NCBI RefSeq assembly: GCF_013464485.1 | Contig: NZ_RAUX01000005.1 | Location: forward strand, 34,184 to 98,183 | DNA from: Stenotrophomonas maltophilia | GTDB taxonomy: Bacteria; Pseudomonadota; Gammaproteobacteria; Xanthomonadales; Xanthomonadaceae | Direction of reading: 5' to 3' | Length of the DNA: 64,000 nt | Shown: one piece after another, positions 47,823-56,772 of the stretch | Layout: each line of letters begins with the position of its first letter | How positions within the stretch are numbered: the stretch's first letter is position 1 | The notes under the pieces: generated by a model | Databases searched by the model: none | What the model was told of the DNA's origin: nothing | What the model saw: the letters and a program-made list of their open reading frames with translations, nothing else | Position numbers and translations under genes: made by a program

Positions 47823-49710
47823 CTGCTGGAGCTGGACGGTCCCGTCGAGCATCGAGCCGAGCCGCGAGGTGCGTTGTTGGCCCCAGGCGTTGCTCTCCGG
47901 TTCGGTCATCGCTGCCCTGACGTATCCGGCCGCGCTTTGGTTGGGCTGGCAGGTGCCCAGCAGTCACACCCTCATGAACTACAGCCAGGCACTGACTGGC
48001 AGCCTGGCAGCGATGGGGAACCTTGCCACCGGCACCATCTCCTTCCGAGAGCCTGCCGCGGCGTTCTGGGAGGTGGCCAAGGAGCAGGCTACGTTTGGCA
48101 CATTGGCACGGGTCGGCGTTGCGGCGGGCTTGGCCGGGTGGGCGTCGGCTTGGGTAACGCGTCGGGGGCTCATCCCGCGCTCAAATACTTGGCATGTGTC
48201 CGGCGCTCAACTGCTACAGGGGAAAGAGGCCCTGACTGAAGCCCGGCGTCGTTCGCTCACGAAGAAAGAGCAGGAAGACGAGCTGCATGCCTTGTCGCTG
48301 CATCCCGACTGGATCGCAAGCAAGAAGCTGCTGGCCCGGCACATGTTCATCTACGGCAGCGTGGGCAGCGGTAAGAGCGTCATCCTCAAGCACCTGCTGG
48401 AGCAAACGGTCCGTCTCAAAAAGAAAAGTTTCATCTACGACATCAAAGGGGACTTTACGTCCATTTTTAAGCACCCGGTCATCGTCTGCCCCTTCGACAA
48501 ACGCAGTTGGATCTGGGACGTGGGCCGTGACGTGGCGACGCAAACCCAAGCCGCCGCATTCTCCCAAAGCATCATCCCCCCGGAGGAGGGCAGCGGCGCA
48601 TTCTGGGCGTCTGCGGCGCAAGCCTTGCTGGAAGGGTGCGTGCGCGAACTCCAGGCCACGAAGGGCAAGAGCTGGGGGTGGGCAGAGTTGGCCGCGTTGG
48701 TTGCCCGTCCCGCTGAACCGATGGCTAGAGCGCTTTCAATCCACTATCCCCGCGCCGCCGCGCTCATTGCCAACCCCGACAGCAACACCACCAGCAGCTG
48801 TATGGCCGTGCTTGCCAACGGCACCGCGGTCATTGAGCGCCTGGCCTTGGCGTGGCCGGAGCGTAAGTCAGACCGCATGTTCTCCATGTTGGATTGGATC
48901 AAGGACGATTACACGGGGCGAAAACAGGTCATTGTGCAATCGGGTCCGGATGAGGTGCTGGCGCGCAGTTACATCAGCGCGATGATCAACTGCGCGGTGC
49001 CCGAGATCATTTCGCCAAGCCTGCCGGATGACGAGGCCGGGCGACTCCTGGGGTTCTTCTTCGATGAGCTCACCTCCGCCGGCAAGCTCAACATCGAGCC
49101 GTTGCTGGCCCTGGGCCGGTCGAAAGGCGTAGTGGCTTGTATGGCCGTCCAAGACTGGTCACAGGTCGAGAAGGTCTACGGAGACAAGACCGCGCAGGCG
49201 TTTTCTGGGTTGGTTGGCACACACATCATTTGCCAGCTTCAGGTCGGCGAGACCCGAGAGAAGATCTCCCGGAACCTGGGCAAGCGGACGGTGGCTTGGC
49301 GCACGCACGACGACAAGGCGACTGTCCACGAGGAGTCGAAATCCGTTGTTCCGCCAGGGCGCCTCACCGACGATCTAGGCTTCCGCAAAGGGAAGGCCTA
49401 CGGCCCCGAGCGCTGGGGCATCCGAGCCATCGTCCAGACCACCGGGGATCCGCTTCTGCTGGACTGGCCAGGCGTGAGCTATCCCAAGGTTCGAGATGGG
49501 CAGGAACGGGCGAGTTGGACAGAGGAGGGCGCTCGCCCGGTGGAGCAGAAACCCATGCCGCAGAGCGACGCGCAAAGCGCCGCAGAGGTCCAGCGCGTGC
49601 TCAAGATGACCGCAGACCAAGCCGCCGCAGAGCTGGAGAAGCGGGGTGCCACTCCGCCGAAACTTCGCGCCGTTTCTGACGACGAGCTGGAAGCCATCTT
49701 CCGCAAGTAG
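47800..49710 (+). CDS. traD: TraD-type coupling protein (T4CP)
   Basis: 636 residues. Two N-terminal TM helices (ALLSGSVIAALTYPAALWLG; LARVGVAAGLAGWASAWVTR). Walker A YGSVGSGKS at 185-193; Walker B LLGFFFDEL near 418; motifs FIYDIKGDFTSIF, GLVGTHIICQLQVGE and EKISRNLGKRTV are typical of TraD/TrwB. It lacks the long acidic tail of F TraD. It should link the relaxosome to the secretion channel and lies 62 bp upstream of the relaxase gene. Confidence 0.9.
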   Translation: MGKPSVYDCWSWTVPSSIEPSREVRCWPQALLSGSVIAALTYPAALWLGWQVPSSHTLMNYSQALTGSLAAMGNLATGTISFREPAAAFWEVAKEQATFGTLARVGVAAGLAGWASAWVTRRGLIPRSNTWHVSGAQLLQGKEALTEARRRSLTKKEQEDELHALSLHPDWIASKKLLARHMFIYGSVGSGKSVILKHLLEQTVRLKKKSFIYDIKGDFTSIFKHPVIVCPFDKRSWIWDVGRDVATQTQAAAFSQSIIPPEEGSGAFWASAAQALLEGCVRELQATKGKSWGWAELAALVARPAEPMARALSIHYPRAAALIANPDSNTTSSCMAVLANGTAVIERLALAWPERKSDRMFSMLDWIKDDYTGRKQVIVQSGPDEVLARSYISAMINCAVPEIISPSLPDDEAGRLLGFFFDELTSAGKLNIEPLLALGRSKGVVACMAVQDWSQVEKVYGDKTAQAFSGLVGTHIICQLQVGETREKISRNLGKRTVAWRTHDDKATVHEESKSVVPPGRLTDDLGFRKGKAYGPERWGIRAIVQTTGDPLLLDWPGVSYPKVRDGQERASWTEEGARPVEQKPMPQSDAQSAAEVQRVLKMTADQAAAELEKRGATPPKLRAVSDDELEAIFRK

Positions 49711-49772
49711 TGGGGTTGTGGAGTCGCAGGGTTTTGGTAGATCTGAAGGGATAGCCAGGACCTGGAGAACTC

Positions 49773-52763
49773 ATGATCAACACCACACTGCTGAAGCGAA
49801 ACGCCGGGGGAACCAAGGGTGGTTCTGCGTCGATTTACTACCTCTTGGCCCAGGAAAAGCTCTCTGAAGAAGCCGAGCAGGCAAGCATGGCCGTTGGCTA
49901 CTACAGCCGCTCCGCGCCGAGCAAAGAGGCGCAATCGAAGTTCTACGGCGGCTTGGCCCAGCACCTGGGTCTGGCAGGCGTCCGCGCCACGGAAGAGCTG
50001 ATGATTCCGCTGACGGATGGATTTGACCCCAAGACCGGTCGAGCGCTATGCCACGGAGCCGGGGATCGCGGACAGGTCAAAGTCCGCTTTGATAAGACCG
50101 GCAAGGCCCCGTTGCGCGACAAAGACGGCAAGGTGGTCACGTATCTGGCCGGTGGGCATCGCATCGGCTTTGACCTGACAATCAGCGCACCGCTGGATAT
50201 CTCCGTGGCGTTTGCACTGGCGTCCGATCCGGCAGAGCAAGAGGCCATTCATGCCGCGCACCGCAACGCGGTCCAGCGGGCGATGGAAGCCTTCGAAGCC
50301 ATGTCCGAAACCCGGCGCAACAAGGCCGGGAAAGACGTCATTGGGGTGGATGGGTTGATCTGGAGCAGCCATCACCACTACGCCTCACGAGCCGACGAAG
50401 CGACCGGGGAGATGGGCCCGAACCTCCACACCCACAACCTGCTCTACAACCTTTCCTTGGGCAACGACGGCAAAGAGGCCAGCCTCTCTGCTGAAGAAAT
50501 CTACCGCTACCGCAAAGCCATGGATGAGGTCTACAAGACCGAGCTCTACCAGGGCATGAAGGCGCTGGGCTATGGGGTGGACCGCATCCGTGAACTGGAC
50601 GACGACGGCCAGGAAACCGGGCGCGTCTACGCGCGGATCGCGGGCCTGGACGAGGAGGTGACGGATCGCTATGGCAACCGCCGCAAGGAAATCCTCGCTT
50701 ACGCGGCCAAGCACAACGTGTCTAATCAGCAGGCCACGTTGGCCACGCGCAAAGACAAGGACGAGCCGCCTTACCAGGAGCTCATCGCGCACTGGCAGGA
50801 CACGCTGAAAGGCTTCGACGTATCCACGGAAAGCCTGAAGCAGGCCAAGGGCAACGCGCACGAAATGGAGCAAAAATCCCCGGCAGAACTGCTGGAGCGG
50901 CTCCATGAGACCGACGCCATCTTCTGCGACCACAACCTCTTGGAGGTCTTGGGCCAGGAATACGCCGGCAGCGTGACCGTGCCAGAGCTCTACGGCTTGG
51001 TTGAAGCGTTCAAGAAGGAGCACGGCCTGGTGCTGGTCAACCCCATGCGCCTGCACGACGACGACAAGGGCGACTCGCTGGCAAGGCGGCATACCCAGGA
51101 GCGCTACTGCGCCCCGTGGATGCTCCAGATCGAGCAGGAGGTGGTGGCCTTCGCGATTGACCGAGCCAAGGAAACCCATCACCACGTGCCCCTGGCCGAC
51201 GTGGACCGGGTGGTGAAAGACTACGAGAAGGCCAAGGGCTTTCAACTCTCCCAGGAGCAGCGCCACGCGTTGGACCACATCACCCAGGGCAGCGGGGGCG
51301 TGGTCAATCTTTCTGGGCTCGCCGGAACCGGTAAAACGACGATCAGTGAGTGTTTTCGGGCAGCTTACGAAACCCAAGGATTCGAGTTGCTGGGCGTCTG
51401 CGTTTCCAACGCCGCGGCCGAGAAGCTGGAGGCGGAAAGCGGCATGTCCAGCGTGAGCATGGCGCAGATGCTCCATGACCTGGACAAAGGAAAGATGCAG
51501 TTCCGCAAGACGGACGTCATTGTGGTGGATGAGGCAGGCATGGTCGATGCGCGCAACACCCACAAGCTTTTCAGCTACGCCGCCAAGGCGGGGGCGAAGG
51601 TCATCATGCAGGGCGACGTGGAACAGCTTCAGCCCATCGGAGCTGGGTCCGGCTTTCAGTTGACCAAGAGCGCGGTGGGTGATGCCAAACTCACGGAGAT
51701 CCGACGCCAGGGCAAACAGGAAGACCGAGAAACCGCGTTGTCGTTCTACGCCACGGACGAAAGCGGCCAGATCATCGATCTGAAAAAGGCCAGCCGTTCC
51801 CGGGCGCAGACCCTCGACAAGGGCAACGAAATCAAGGCCCGGTTGCTCGGCACCATCCGCGAAACGGCCACGGAGAAGGACTCCCGCGAGCGCTTGCTGC
51901 ACGAATACTTCGAAGACCCAACCCCGATGCAGGAGAAGTTGGTCATCGCCCACACCCGTGCAGACGTGGCCGCGCTCAATGCGGGCATCCGGGCTGGGTT
52001 GAAAGAACGGGGAGAGCTGGGCCAGGACGAAGTGGTGATCGAGGCCCGGGACAAGGGGCGCAAGTTCGACTTGGCGTTGTCCAAAGGCGATCAGATCGTC
52101 TTCACCGCGAAGAACAAGGACCTGGGGGTCATCAATGGCACGCAGGCGGTGGTGGAGAACATCAAGCCCTCAAGGGCGGGCGGCTACGACATCAGCGTTT
52201 CCATTCGCTCGGAGACCAAGGCCGATGGCCGGCGATTGACGTTCAACAGCTTCGAAATGAAAGCACTGACGCATTCCTATGCCGGGACGGTTCACAAGAG
52301 CCAGGGCCAAGGTAAGCGGGAGATCTACCACCTGGCGAACCTGGGCATGCTCGACGCCCACAGCGCCCTGGTGGCCTACACCCGACTCACGAAGGGTTCC
52401 TACCGCATGTATGCGACGTCCGATGACGTGGAGCGGTTGAGCGAACGCCTGGGGCTGGAACGCCTCAAAGAGACCGTGCTCGACGCGGGACTGAAAGACG
52501 ATCCGCAACGGCCGGTTGTCCAGGGCCTTGGGGCGGTTGCACGCCCCAACACTCAACGCCCAGCCGCTCAGCGAACGCGCATCCAGGGCAAGCTCGACGC
52601 ACTGCTGAAGGAGCACGCGGAACGCCCAAAACCGCAGATGAGCGAGGGCGAGCGCAAGGCCCGTTGGCTGCTGGAAGTGCTGGAGCCGTTGCGGCGGGCG
52701 CGAAAGGCCTCTCCCAAGCTGCCAGCGCAGTCCCCGAAACACAGGCAGGGCTTCTCGTTGTGA
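49773..52763 (+). CDS. traI: MOBF relaxase-helicase (TrwC/TraI family)
   Basis: 996 residues. Candidate catalytic tyrosines Y22/Y23 (GSASIYYLLAQEKL) with a second pair YY near 43. Metal-binding histidines at 200-202 and H219/H221 (SSHHHYAS; NLHTHNLLYN) complete the three-His site. GFDLTISAPLDISVAFALA is the TrwC-domain signature. A RecD-like 5'-3' helicase follows, with Walker A GLAGTGKTT at 515-523 and Walker B VVDEAGMVD near 583. The later HSYAGTVHKSQGQGKREIY is a helicase C-terminal motif. It is complete and expected to nick oriT and unwind the transferred strand. Confidence 0.95.
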   Translation: MINTTLLKRNAGGTKGGSASIYYLLAQEKLSEEAEQASMAVGYYSRSAPSKEAQSKFYGGLAQHLGLAGVRATEELMIPLTDGFDPKTGRALCHGAGDRGQVKVRFDKTGKAPLRDKDGKVVTYLAGGHRIGFDLTISAPLDISVAFALASDPAEQEAIHAAHRNAVQRAMEAFEAMSETRRNKAGKDVIGVDGLIWSSHHHYASRADEATGEMGPNLHTHNLLYNLSLGNDGKEASLSAEEIYRYRKAMDEVYKTELYQGMKALGYGVDRIRELDDDGQETGRVYARIAGLDEEVTDRYGNRRKEILAYAAKHNVSNQQATLATRKDKDEPPYQELIAHWQDTLKGFDVSTESLKQAKGNAHEMEQKSPAELLERLHETDAIFCDHNLLEVLGQEYAGSVTVPELYGLVEAFKKEHGLVLVNPMRLHDDDKGDSLARRHTQERYCAPWMLQIEQEVVAFAIDRAKETHHHVPLADVDRVVKDYEKAKGFQLSQEQRHALDHITQGSGGVVNLSGLAGTGKTTISECFRAAYETQGFELLGVCVSNAAAEKLEAESGMSSVSMAQMLHDLDKGKMQFRKTDVIVVDEAGMVDARNTHKLFSYAAKAGAKVIMQGDVEQLQPIGAGSGFQLTKSAVGDAKLTEIRRQGKQEDRETALSFYATDESGQIIDLKKASRSRAQTLDKGNEIKARLLGTIRETATEKDSRERLLHEYFEDPTPMQEKLVIAHTRADVAALNAGIRAGLKERGELGQDEVVIEARDKGRKFDLALSKGDQIVFTAKNKDLGVINGTQAVVENIKPSRAGGYDISVSIRSETKADGRRLTFNSFEMKALTHSYAGTVHKSQGQGKREIYHLANLGMLDAHSALVAYTRLTKGSYRMYATSDDVERLSERLGLERLKETVLDAGLKDDPQRPVVQGLGAVARPNTQRPAAQRTRIQGKLDALLKEHAERPKPQMSEGERKARWLLEVLEPLRRARKASPKLPAQSPKHRQGFSL

Positions 52764-52807
52764 GCAGCAGGCTGGGCGGCCATGCCGCCCATGTGCTTTT
52801 CTCTCCA

Positions 52808-52925
52808 CACCGCTTTTGCTTTGAGGCGCGGCCACTGGCCGCGTTCTTTTTGACACCAAAGCAACGTCAAAAGCGCATGGAGGGTGCGGCAGGGCAGCCC
52901 GCGGCTTCCGCCGGGGCCCTTGCTT
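52808..52925 (+). repeat. Partial intergenic cassette H
   Basis: GGCGCGGCCACTGGCCGCGTTC, written in two overlapping pieces (GGCGCGGCCACTGG; TGGCCGCGTTCTTTT), an A-rich part with AAAGCAACGTCAAAAGCG, and GCGGCTTCCGCCGGGGCCCT match the middle of the cassette. The TTTAGTCAAA end is missing. It sits between the convergent relaxase and GIY-YIG genes. Confidence 0.7.
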
Positions 52926-53407
52926 TACAGGGCGGCCATGACCACAGCCTGCAGCACCATCACCGCCACGCCGAAAAGGAAGGGGTAGAGGAACAGCCAT
53001 TTGAAGAACCCCCAAGCCAGGGACGACGGAGCCCCCGCCGAGCGGCGCGGAACCGCCTCGGGCCACGCATACCCCGCCGCCAAGGACTTCATGTAACCCG
53101 TGGTGCGCCTGCTGGGATCGCGAATAAGAATGCCCGGTGGCTTGCTGTAGATCCGCCAGCCTTTCTGAAAGGCCTTGTAGCGCCACGCGTATTCGTGAGC
53201 CTCGGCATCGGCCTGGGTGCCCGTCATGCTCGACAGCGGGACGAACGAGAATCGGCGTCCCTGCCAGCCCCCACGAGCACTGCGGTGCTGCTGCTCGCGT
53301 TGCTTTAAATCGACGGTCTGCCCCACGTAGCAGCACCCGTTGTCAAAGAACAACCCGTAGAGATGGCGTGGGCGGGGCAGGTATTTCTGATTGCGTTTCC
53401 AGTTCAA
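52925..53407 (-). CDS. GIY-YIG domain protein with a C-terminal membrane segment
   Basis: 160 residues from ATG 53407 with GGAGGA upstream. An N-terminal GIY-YIG-like core: HLYGLFFDNGCCYVGQTVDL, KQREQQH, then EAHEYAWRYKAFQ. The C-terminus is a hydrophobic hairpin (WGFFKWLFLYPFLFGVAVMV; LQAVVMAAL). A membrane-anchored GIY-YIG protein is unusual. It could act on incoming or outgoing DNA at the membrane. It is convergent with the relaxase gene. Confidence 0.7.
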   Translation of the reverse strand: MNWKRNQKYLPRPRHLYGLFFDNGCCYVGQTVDLKQREQQHRSARGGWQGRRFSFVPLSSMTGTQADAEAHEYAWRYKAFQKGWRIYSKPPGILIRDPSRRTTGYMKSLAAGYAWPEAVPRRSAGAPSSLAWGFFKWLFLYPFLFGVAVMVLQAVVMAAL

Positions 53408-53420
53408 GGGTCCTCCATCG

Positions 53421-53447
53421 ATGGGTATACCTACATACCCATAAAAG
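53421..53447. promoter_or_regulatory. Palindromic ATGGGTAT/ATACCCAT site
   Basis: ATGGGTAT (53421-53428), six bases, ATACCCAT (53435-53442), followed by AAAAG. It lies just upstream of the GIY-YIG gene. Single half-sites CTACCCATAAAAG occur before parA (32339) and at 46289, so a dispersed second operator family is possible. Confidence 0.5.
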
Positions 53448-53538
53448 AAAGAACCGATTCGTCAAGCCATGGCACGAACAAGGGCCCCGAAGGGCCCTTG
53501 CCGAGATACGATCACCTCCTTTTCCACCACGCAATCGT

Positions 53539-55230
53539 TTAGCGCCCCAAGTTGATGCTCAACCCGAAGCCGGCTACCGGCTTGTTGCCAGAGCCGAAGG
53601 ACAGGCCCGCCGAGACGCTGACCTTTTCAGACACCCGAGCACCCCAGCCCACGGCCATTGCAGCACTGCCCCCCGAGAATCCCACGCCCACGTTCAGGTT
53701 CACCTGGCCAACGGCCGTGCCCCCGTTCTGCGCCGCAGCGGTGGCCATCTGGCTCATCGCGCCGAGTTGCGCGCCCAAGCCGTTGATGCGGCGATCCTGG
53801 TGCCGAAGGCGGCGGTCCGTATCGACCCAGCGGTCATCCCACACCTGCTGCATTTCGTAGACCTGCCCACCGTTCACAGCATCCGTGGACCCGCGTTCGA
53901 TGCGCCCCGGAGCCACGCTGGTCACGCGCTGATTGCCCGCGTTGACGCCCGCAGTCGTCACCGAAGGGCCGCCTTGAATCGTCACGCCTTGGGCGTTGAC
54001 CGTGGTCTGGCCGACCTGGACAGAGCCCTGCTCGGACAACTGCACGTTGTCGCTGACCGCCACGGTTTGGGTGCCGTCCGTGTTGTCGGTCACCTCGACG
54101 TTCTTGCCCGCCCTTACAGTCCAGCCCGCGCCGGTCCCGGCGGTTCCATCCACCCCATCGGTGCCGGCAGGCCCTTGGACCCCTGGCTCCCCTTTCAGGC
54201 TTGCCAGCCAATCTTGTTCATTCCCTTGGAAGCCGTTGGCCAAGGCCACCTCGTAAGCGCTCAACCCATCCGCGCCGCGCGGGCCTGGCGTGCCAGAGCC
54301 GCTGCCTGGGTTTTGCTCGAGCGAAGTCACGCGTCCGTCCAGATCGTCCAATGCGGCTCCCACGGTTTGATGCGTGGCACCGCTGCGGAACTGATAGATG
54401 GGCGCGATAAAGTTGCCGTTGACGAACGTGGCACCGCCGCCCAGCGCTTGGGCCGCCTGACGGACCTGTCCGAGGTTTGCGACGTCGGTGTCTGAGGTGC
54501 CGGCTCGAACGTTCGTGATTCGGCGGGTGCTCTGGCCCCCGTCCTCATACGTGGATCCCACGCTGACTTCGTCACTGGCCCAGCAGCGGCTATGTGAGCC
54601 CAGGGCAACGCAGTCTTGCCCGCGTGCTTCAGCCCCAACGCCTAACGCAAGTGACTGAAATGCATCGGCAACGGCAGAGGTGCCTATGGCGACGGCATGG
54701 TCAGCGTTTGCCTCTGCCAAGTGGCCTTGAGCAATCGATGCATTGCCCCGCGAACGGCTGGAATAGCCAAAGGACATGGAAAGATCCCCACTGGCTTGCG
54801 CCTGCACCCCTTGAGCCAACGATTTAACACCGGTCGCGACGGCTTGTTGTCCAACGGCTACCGCATCTTCGCCACCAGCAAAACTCAAAGTGCCGATGGC
54901 AACAGTCCTCGCTGCCGCGGCATTCGCGGCTTGGCCCGTCGCAATGGAGTTCGCACCGGACGCTTGGGCATTCGTGCCCGACGCCACCGCGTTGTCTGCG
55001 GAGGCGTTGGCTTGAACGCCCGTGGCGATGGCCCCGTTCCCGGAGGCATTGGCATAGGCCCCCGTTGCAGTGGCATTCGGGGCTGAGGCTTGGGCGTATT
55101 CCCCGGTCGCCGTCGAGTTGGGTTCCGAAGCCGTGGCCCCGGTTCCCGTGGCGGTTTGAGCAAACGATGGGGAGGCAAACAACGAGGCCCCCATCAAAGC
55201 CGTTAAGATGGATGCGCGAAGCGAAGACAT
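53539..55230 (-). CDS. Trimeric autotransporter adhesin (YadA-like) with collagen-like insert
   Basis: 563 residues from ATG 55230, chosen for GGGAGGG five bases upstream; an earlier ATG at 55263 has no site. A signal peptide (ILTALMGASLFASPSFA), then about 14-residue YadA head repeats (SATGEYAQASAPNATATGAY style), a neck and stalk (ITNVRAGTSDTDVANLGQVR), and a collagen/phage-fibre-like insert (GTPGPRGADGLSAYEVALAN; GEPGVQGPAGTDGVDGTAG). A second stalk and a C-terminal YadA anchor (AAMAVGWGARVSEKVSVSAG) follow. A surface adhesin, perhaps stabilising mating pairs. Confidence 0.9.
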   Translation of the reverse strand: MSSLRASILTALMGASLFASPSFAQTATGTGATASEPNSTATGEYAQASAPNATATGAYANASGNGAIATGVQANASADNAVASGTNAQASGANSIATGQAANAAAARTVAIGTLSFAGGEDAVAVGQQAVATGVKSLAQGVQAQASGDLSMSFGYSSRSRGNASIAQGHLAEANADHAVAIGTSAVADAFQSLALGVGAEARGQDCVALGSHSRCWASDEVSVGSTYEDGGQSTRRITNVRAGTSDTDVANLGQVRQAAQALGGGATFVNGNFIAPIYQFRSGATHQTVGAALDDLDGRVTSLEQNPGSGSGTPGPRGADGLSAYEVALANGFQGNEQDWLASLKGEPGVQGPAGTDGVDGTAGTGAGWTVRAGKNVEVTDNTDGTQTVAVSDNVQLSEQGSVQVGQTTVNAQGVTIQGGPSVTTAGVNAGNQRVTSVAPGRIERGSTDAVNGGQVYEMQQVWDDRWVDTDRRLRHQDRRINGLGAQLGAMSQMATAAAQNGGTAVGQVNLNVGVGFSGGSAAMAVGWGARVSEKVSVSAGLSFGSGNKPVAGFGLSINLGR

Positions 55231-55295
55231 GAAAACCCTCCCGAGTATGGATTGATACTTCATCCATAGCAGGCGATTTCATTTCCGCAAGGTGA

Positions 55296-56051
55296 TCATC
55301 CGATCTTTTTCAAGGTGTTAGGAAAGGTCGCAAAGCAAACCCGTGCCGGCGCGAACCAGTTCCAGGCCATCCGGTTTTCATTGCCCCAGGCCAAGCACGC
55401 CGTTTCCATCCCCGCAGGGCACCAAGCCGGTGCCAGCGCACGGGCCAGCACTTCCGAAGAGGGCTCCCCGGTCACCGAAGGAAACGCGCCCGGCTTGCGC
55501 CCCTGCCGGTAGGCCCACTTGGCTTGGCCGCACTCGGCTTTCAGCTCGACGTGCGGATAGTCTTTCGGGCTGGTCCATCGGCCGCCCCAGTTCAGCCCCA
55601 CGATCTCCGCCAGCTCCCCAAAGCGTTGATAGCCGGCCATCACATGGGCATCGTCCAAGTTCCAGCTGGGCTCCCCATTGATGAACACGGCGGCATCCAA
55701 GGCCAGTCCGAAGTTGTGGCAGCTGGAGAATGCCCCAACGCTGGTCACGCCAGACCCGGAGGCAAGCAGGGCCGCCTGGCGCTCGGGGCTTCGATACCCT
55801 TCCACGGGCCGCACATCAAACCCTTCCGCGGCCAGCTGGGCCTGGACGGCTTCCACCTTTTCCCGCAGCGCTGGGGAAACCCCCTTCCACATCCGTTCGT
55901 TTTTCGGATGGAAGAATCGGTAAATGGCGCCGTGCGGCTTCGGGGTTTGGAAAACCCAGGGGCTGCTGGGCTTGGGTTTGGGTTGAACGGTCGAACACCC
56001 AGCCAGTGTCAGGCAAGCCAGAACGACGGCGATGGTAAAGCGCGGTTGCAT
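55296..56051 (-). CDS. M15-family peptidoglycan peptidase lipoprotein
   Basis: 251 residues. The lipobox LACLTLAGC places lipidation at Cys19. The M15 (VanY/endolysin-type) zinc motif is complete: SSCHNFGLALDAAVFINGE supplies His and Asp, and DYPHVEL the second His. GYRSPERQAALLASGSG is also typical. About 60 C-terminal residues with three Cys are extra. It likely opens peptidoglycan locally for the transfer apparatus, as do conjugation-associated lytic enzymes. It lies upstream of the adhesin on the same strand. Confidence 0.85.
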   Translation of the reverse strand: MQPRFTIAVVLACLTLAGCSTVQPKPKPSSPWVFQTPKPHGAIYRFFHPKNERMWKGVSPALREKVEAVQAQLAAEGFDVRPVEGYRSPERQAALLASGSGVTSVGAFSSCHNFGLALDAAVFINGEPSWNLDDAHVMAGYQRFGELAEIVGLNWGGRWTSPKDYPHVELKAECGQAKWAYRQGRKPGAFPSVTGEPSSEVLARALAPAWCPAGMETACLAWGNENRMAWNWFAPARVCFATFPNTLKKIG

Positions 56052-56120
56052 GCTTTCCTCCCAGAAAGGTAGATAGATGCTTTCAGGGGTAGTGGATTTT
56101 CAGGAAAGCGCAAGCGAGCT

Positions 56121-56207
56121 AAAAAAAGCCCCCGAACGACCGGGGGAGGAGGCCTGCAGCTCGGGGGCTTAATGAGGCAGGGAAAAAGAGTAAGAAACCC
56201 TGCCCCG
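56121..56207 (-). ncRNA. Candidate small RNA with two hairpins and terminator
   Basis: On the minus strand TTGACT (56243-56238), 18 bases, TATGGC (56219-56214) form a promoter-like pair. The predicted transcript has a 9-bp stem GGGGCAGGG/CCCTGCCTC and then a strong terminator (AGCCCCCGA/TCGGGGGCT) ending in seven T. A short reading frame exists, but the structure dominates. It is the last feature before the junction with chromosomal-looking DNA. Confidence 0.5.
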
Positions 56208-56772
56208 TTGCAAGCCATAGCACACACAAGGGCAAGAAGTCAAACCGATTGCCGATCGCGTGACAGGGGCAGAAGGCGCGTGGCATTGGGCGGTCAAGGC
56301 GGATGCCGGTGACTGGGCCTGGGGATGACGGGTGGCCGCACAGCGCGTAAGTAAGAGGGAAGAGTTGTTGCGATAGTGTTGCGGCGGTCAGGTCAGAGTA
56401 TTGGCCTGGCTGTCCGGGCCTTGCCCAGCAAGGCTTTCGCGCTCGAAAATGAACAGACGCTAATGATGCTTCATCAGCGGGGTGTGTTCCTTGGACGCCT
56501 TGGCGTTGCTGGTGTTGTCTTTTGTATCAGTCACTTGAGGCGTTTCGCGTCTTGGGCAGGGCGTCGGGGCGTGGCCATGCGGACATGGCCGGCAGGACCG
56601 TTAGTGTAGCGATCTGGGCCAGTCGATGATCCCGGCCAGCGGCGCCGGGGGCAGGGCGGATGCCCATGCCTGTCCCTATGCCAACGCAAGCCGCCGTACA
56701 CCTGCGGTTTGGTTGATTTCCACGGGACCCCACGGTAGTGTCAGCCCCGGCGATTTCCGCCAAACGGGCCCC
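56208..56772. other. Junction region between the element and chromosomal-looking DNA
   Basis: 565 bp with no convincing gene. Short frames are present but lack family patterns. No tRNA gene and no obvious direct repeat with the 22.3-22.7 kb region were found. The promoter of the O-antigen ligase gene must lie near its right end. Confidence 0.4.

Noticed and set aside
50385-51953. Minus-strand 522-residue open frame
   Set aside because: Antisense of the relaxase-helicase gene.
53137-54495. Plus-strand 452-residue open frame
   Set aside because: Antisense of the trimeric autotransporter gene; Arg/Pro-rich shadow.
56376-56609. 77-residue open frame in the junction region
   Set aside because: No ribosome site or family pattern; composition fits non-coding DNA.
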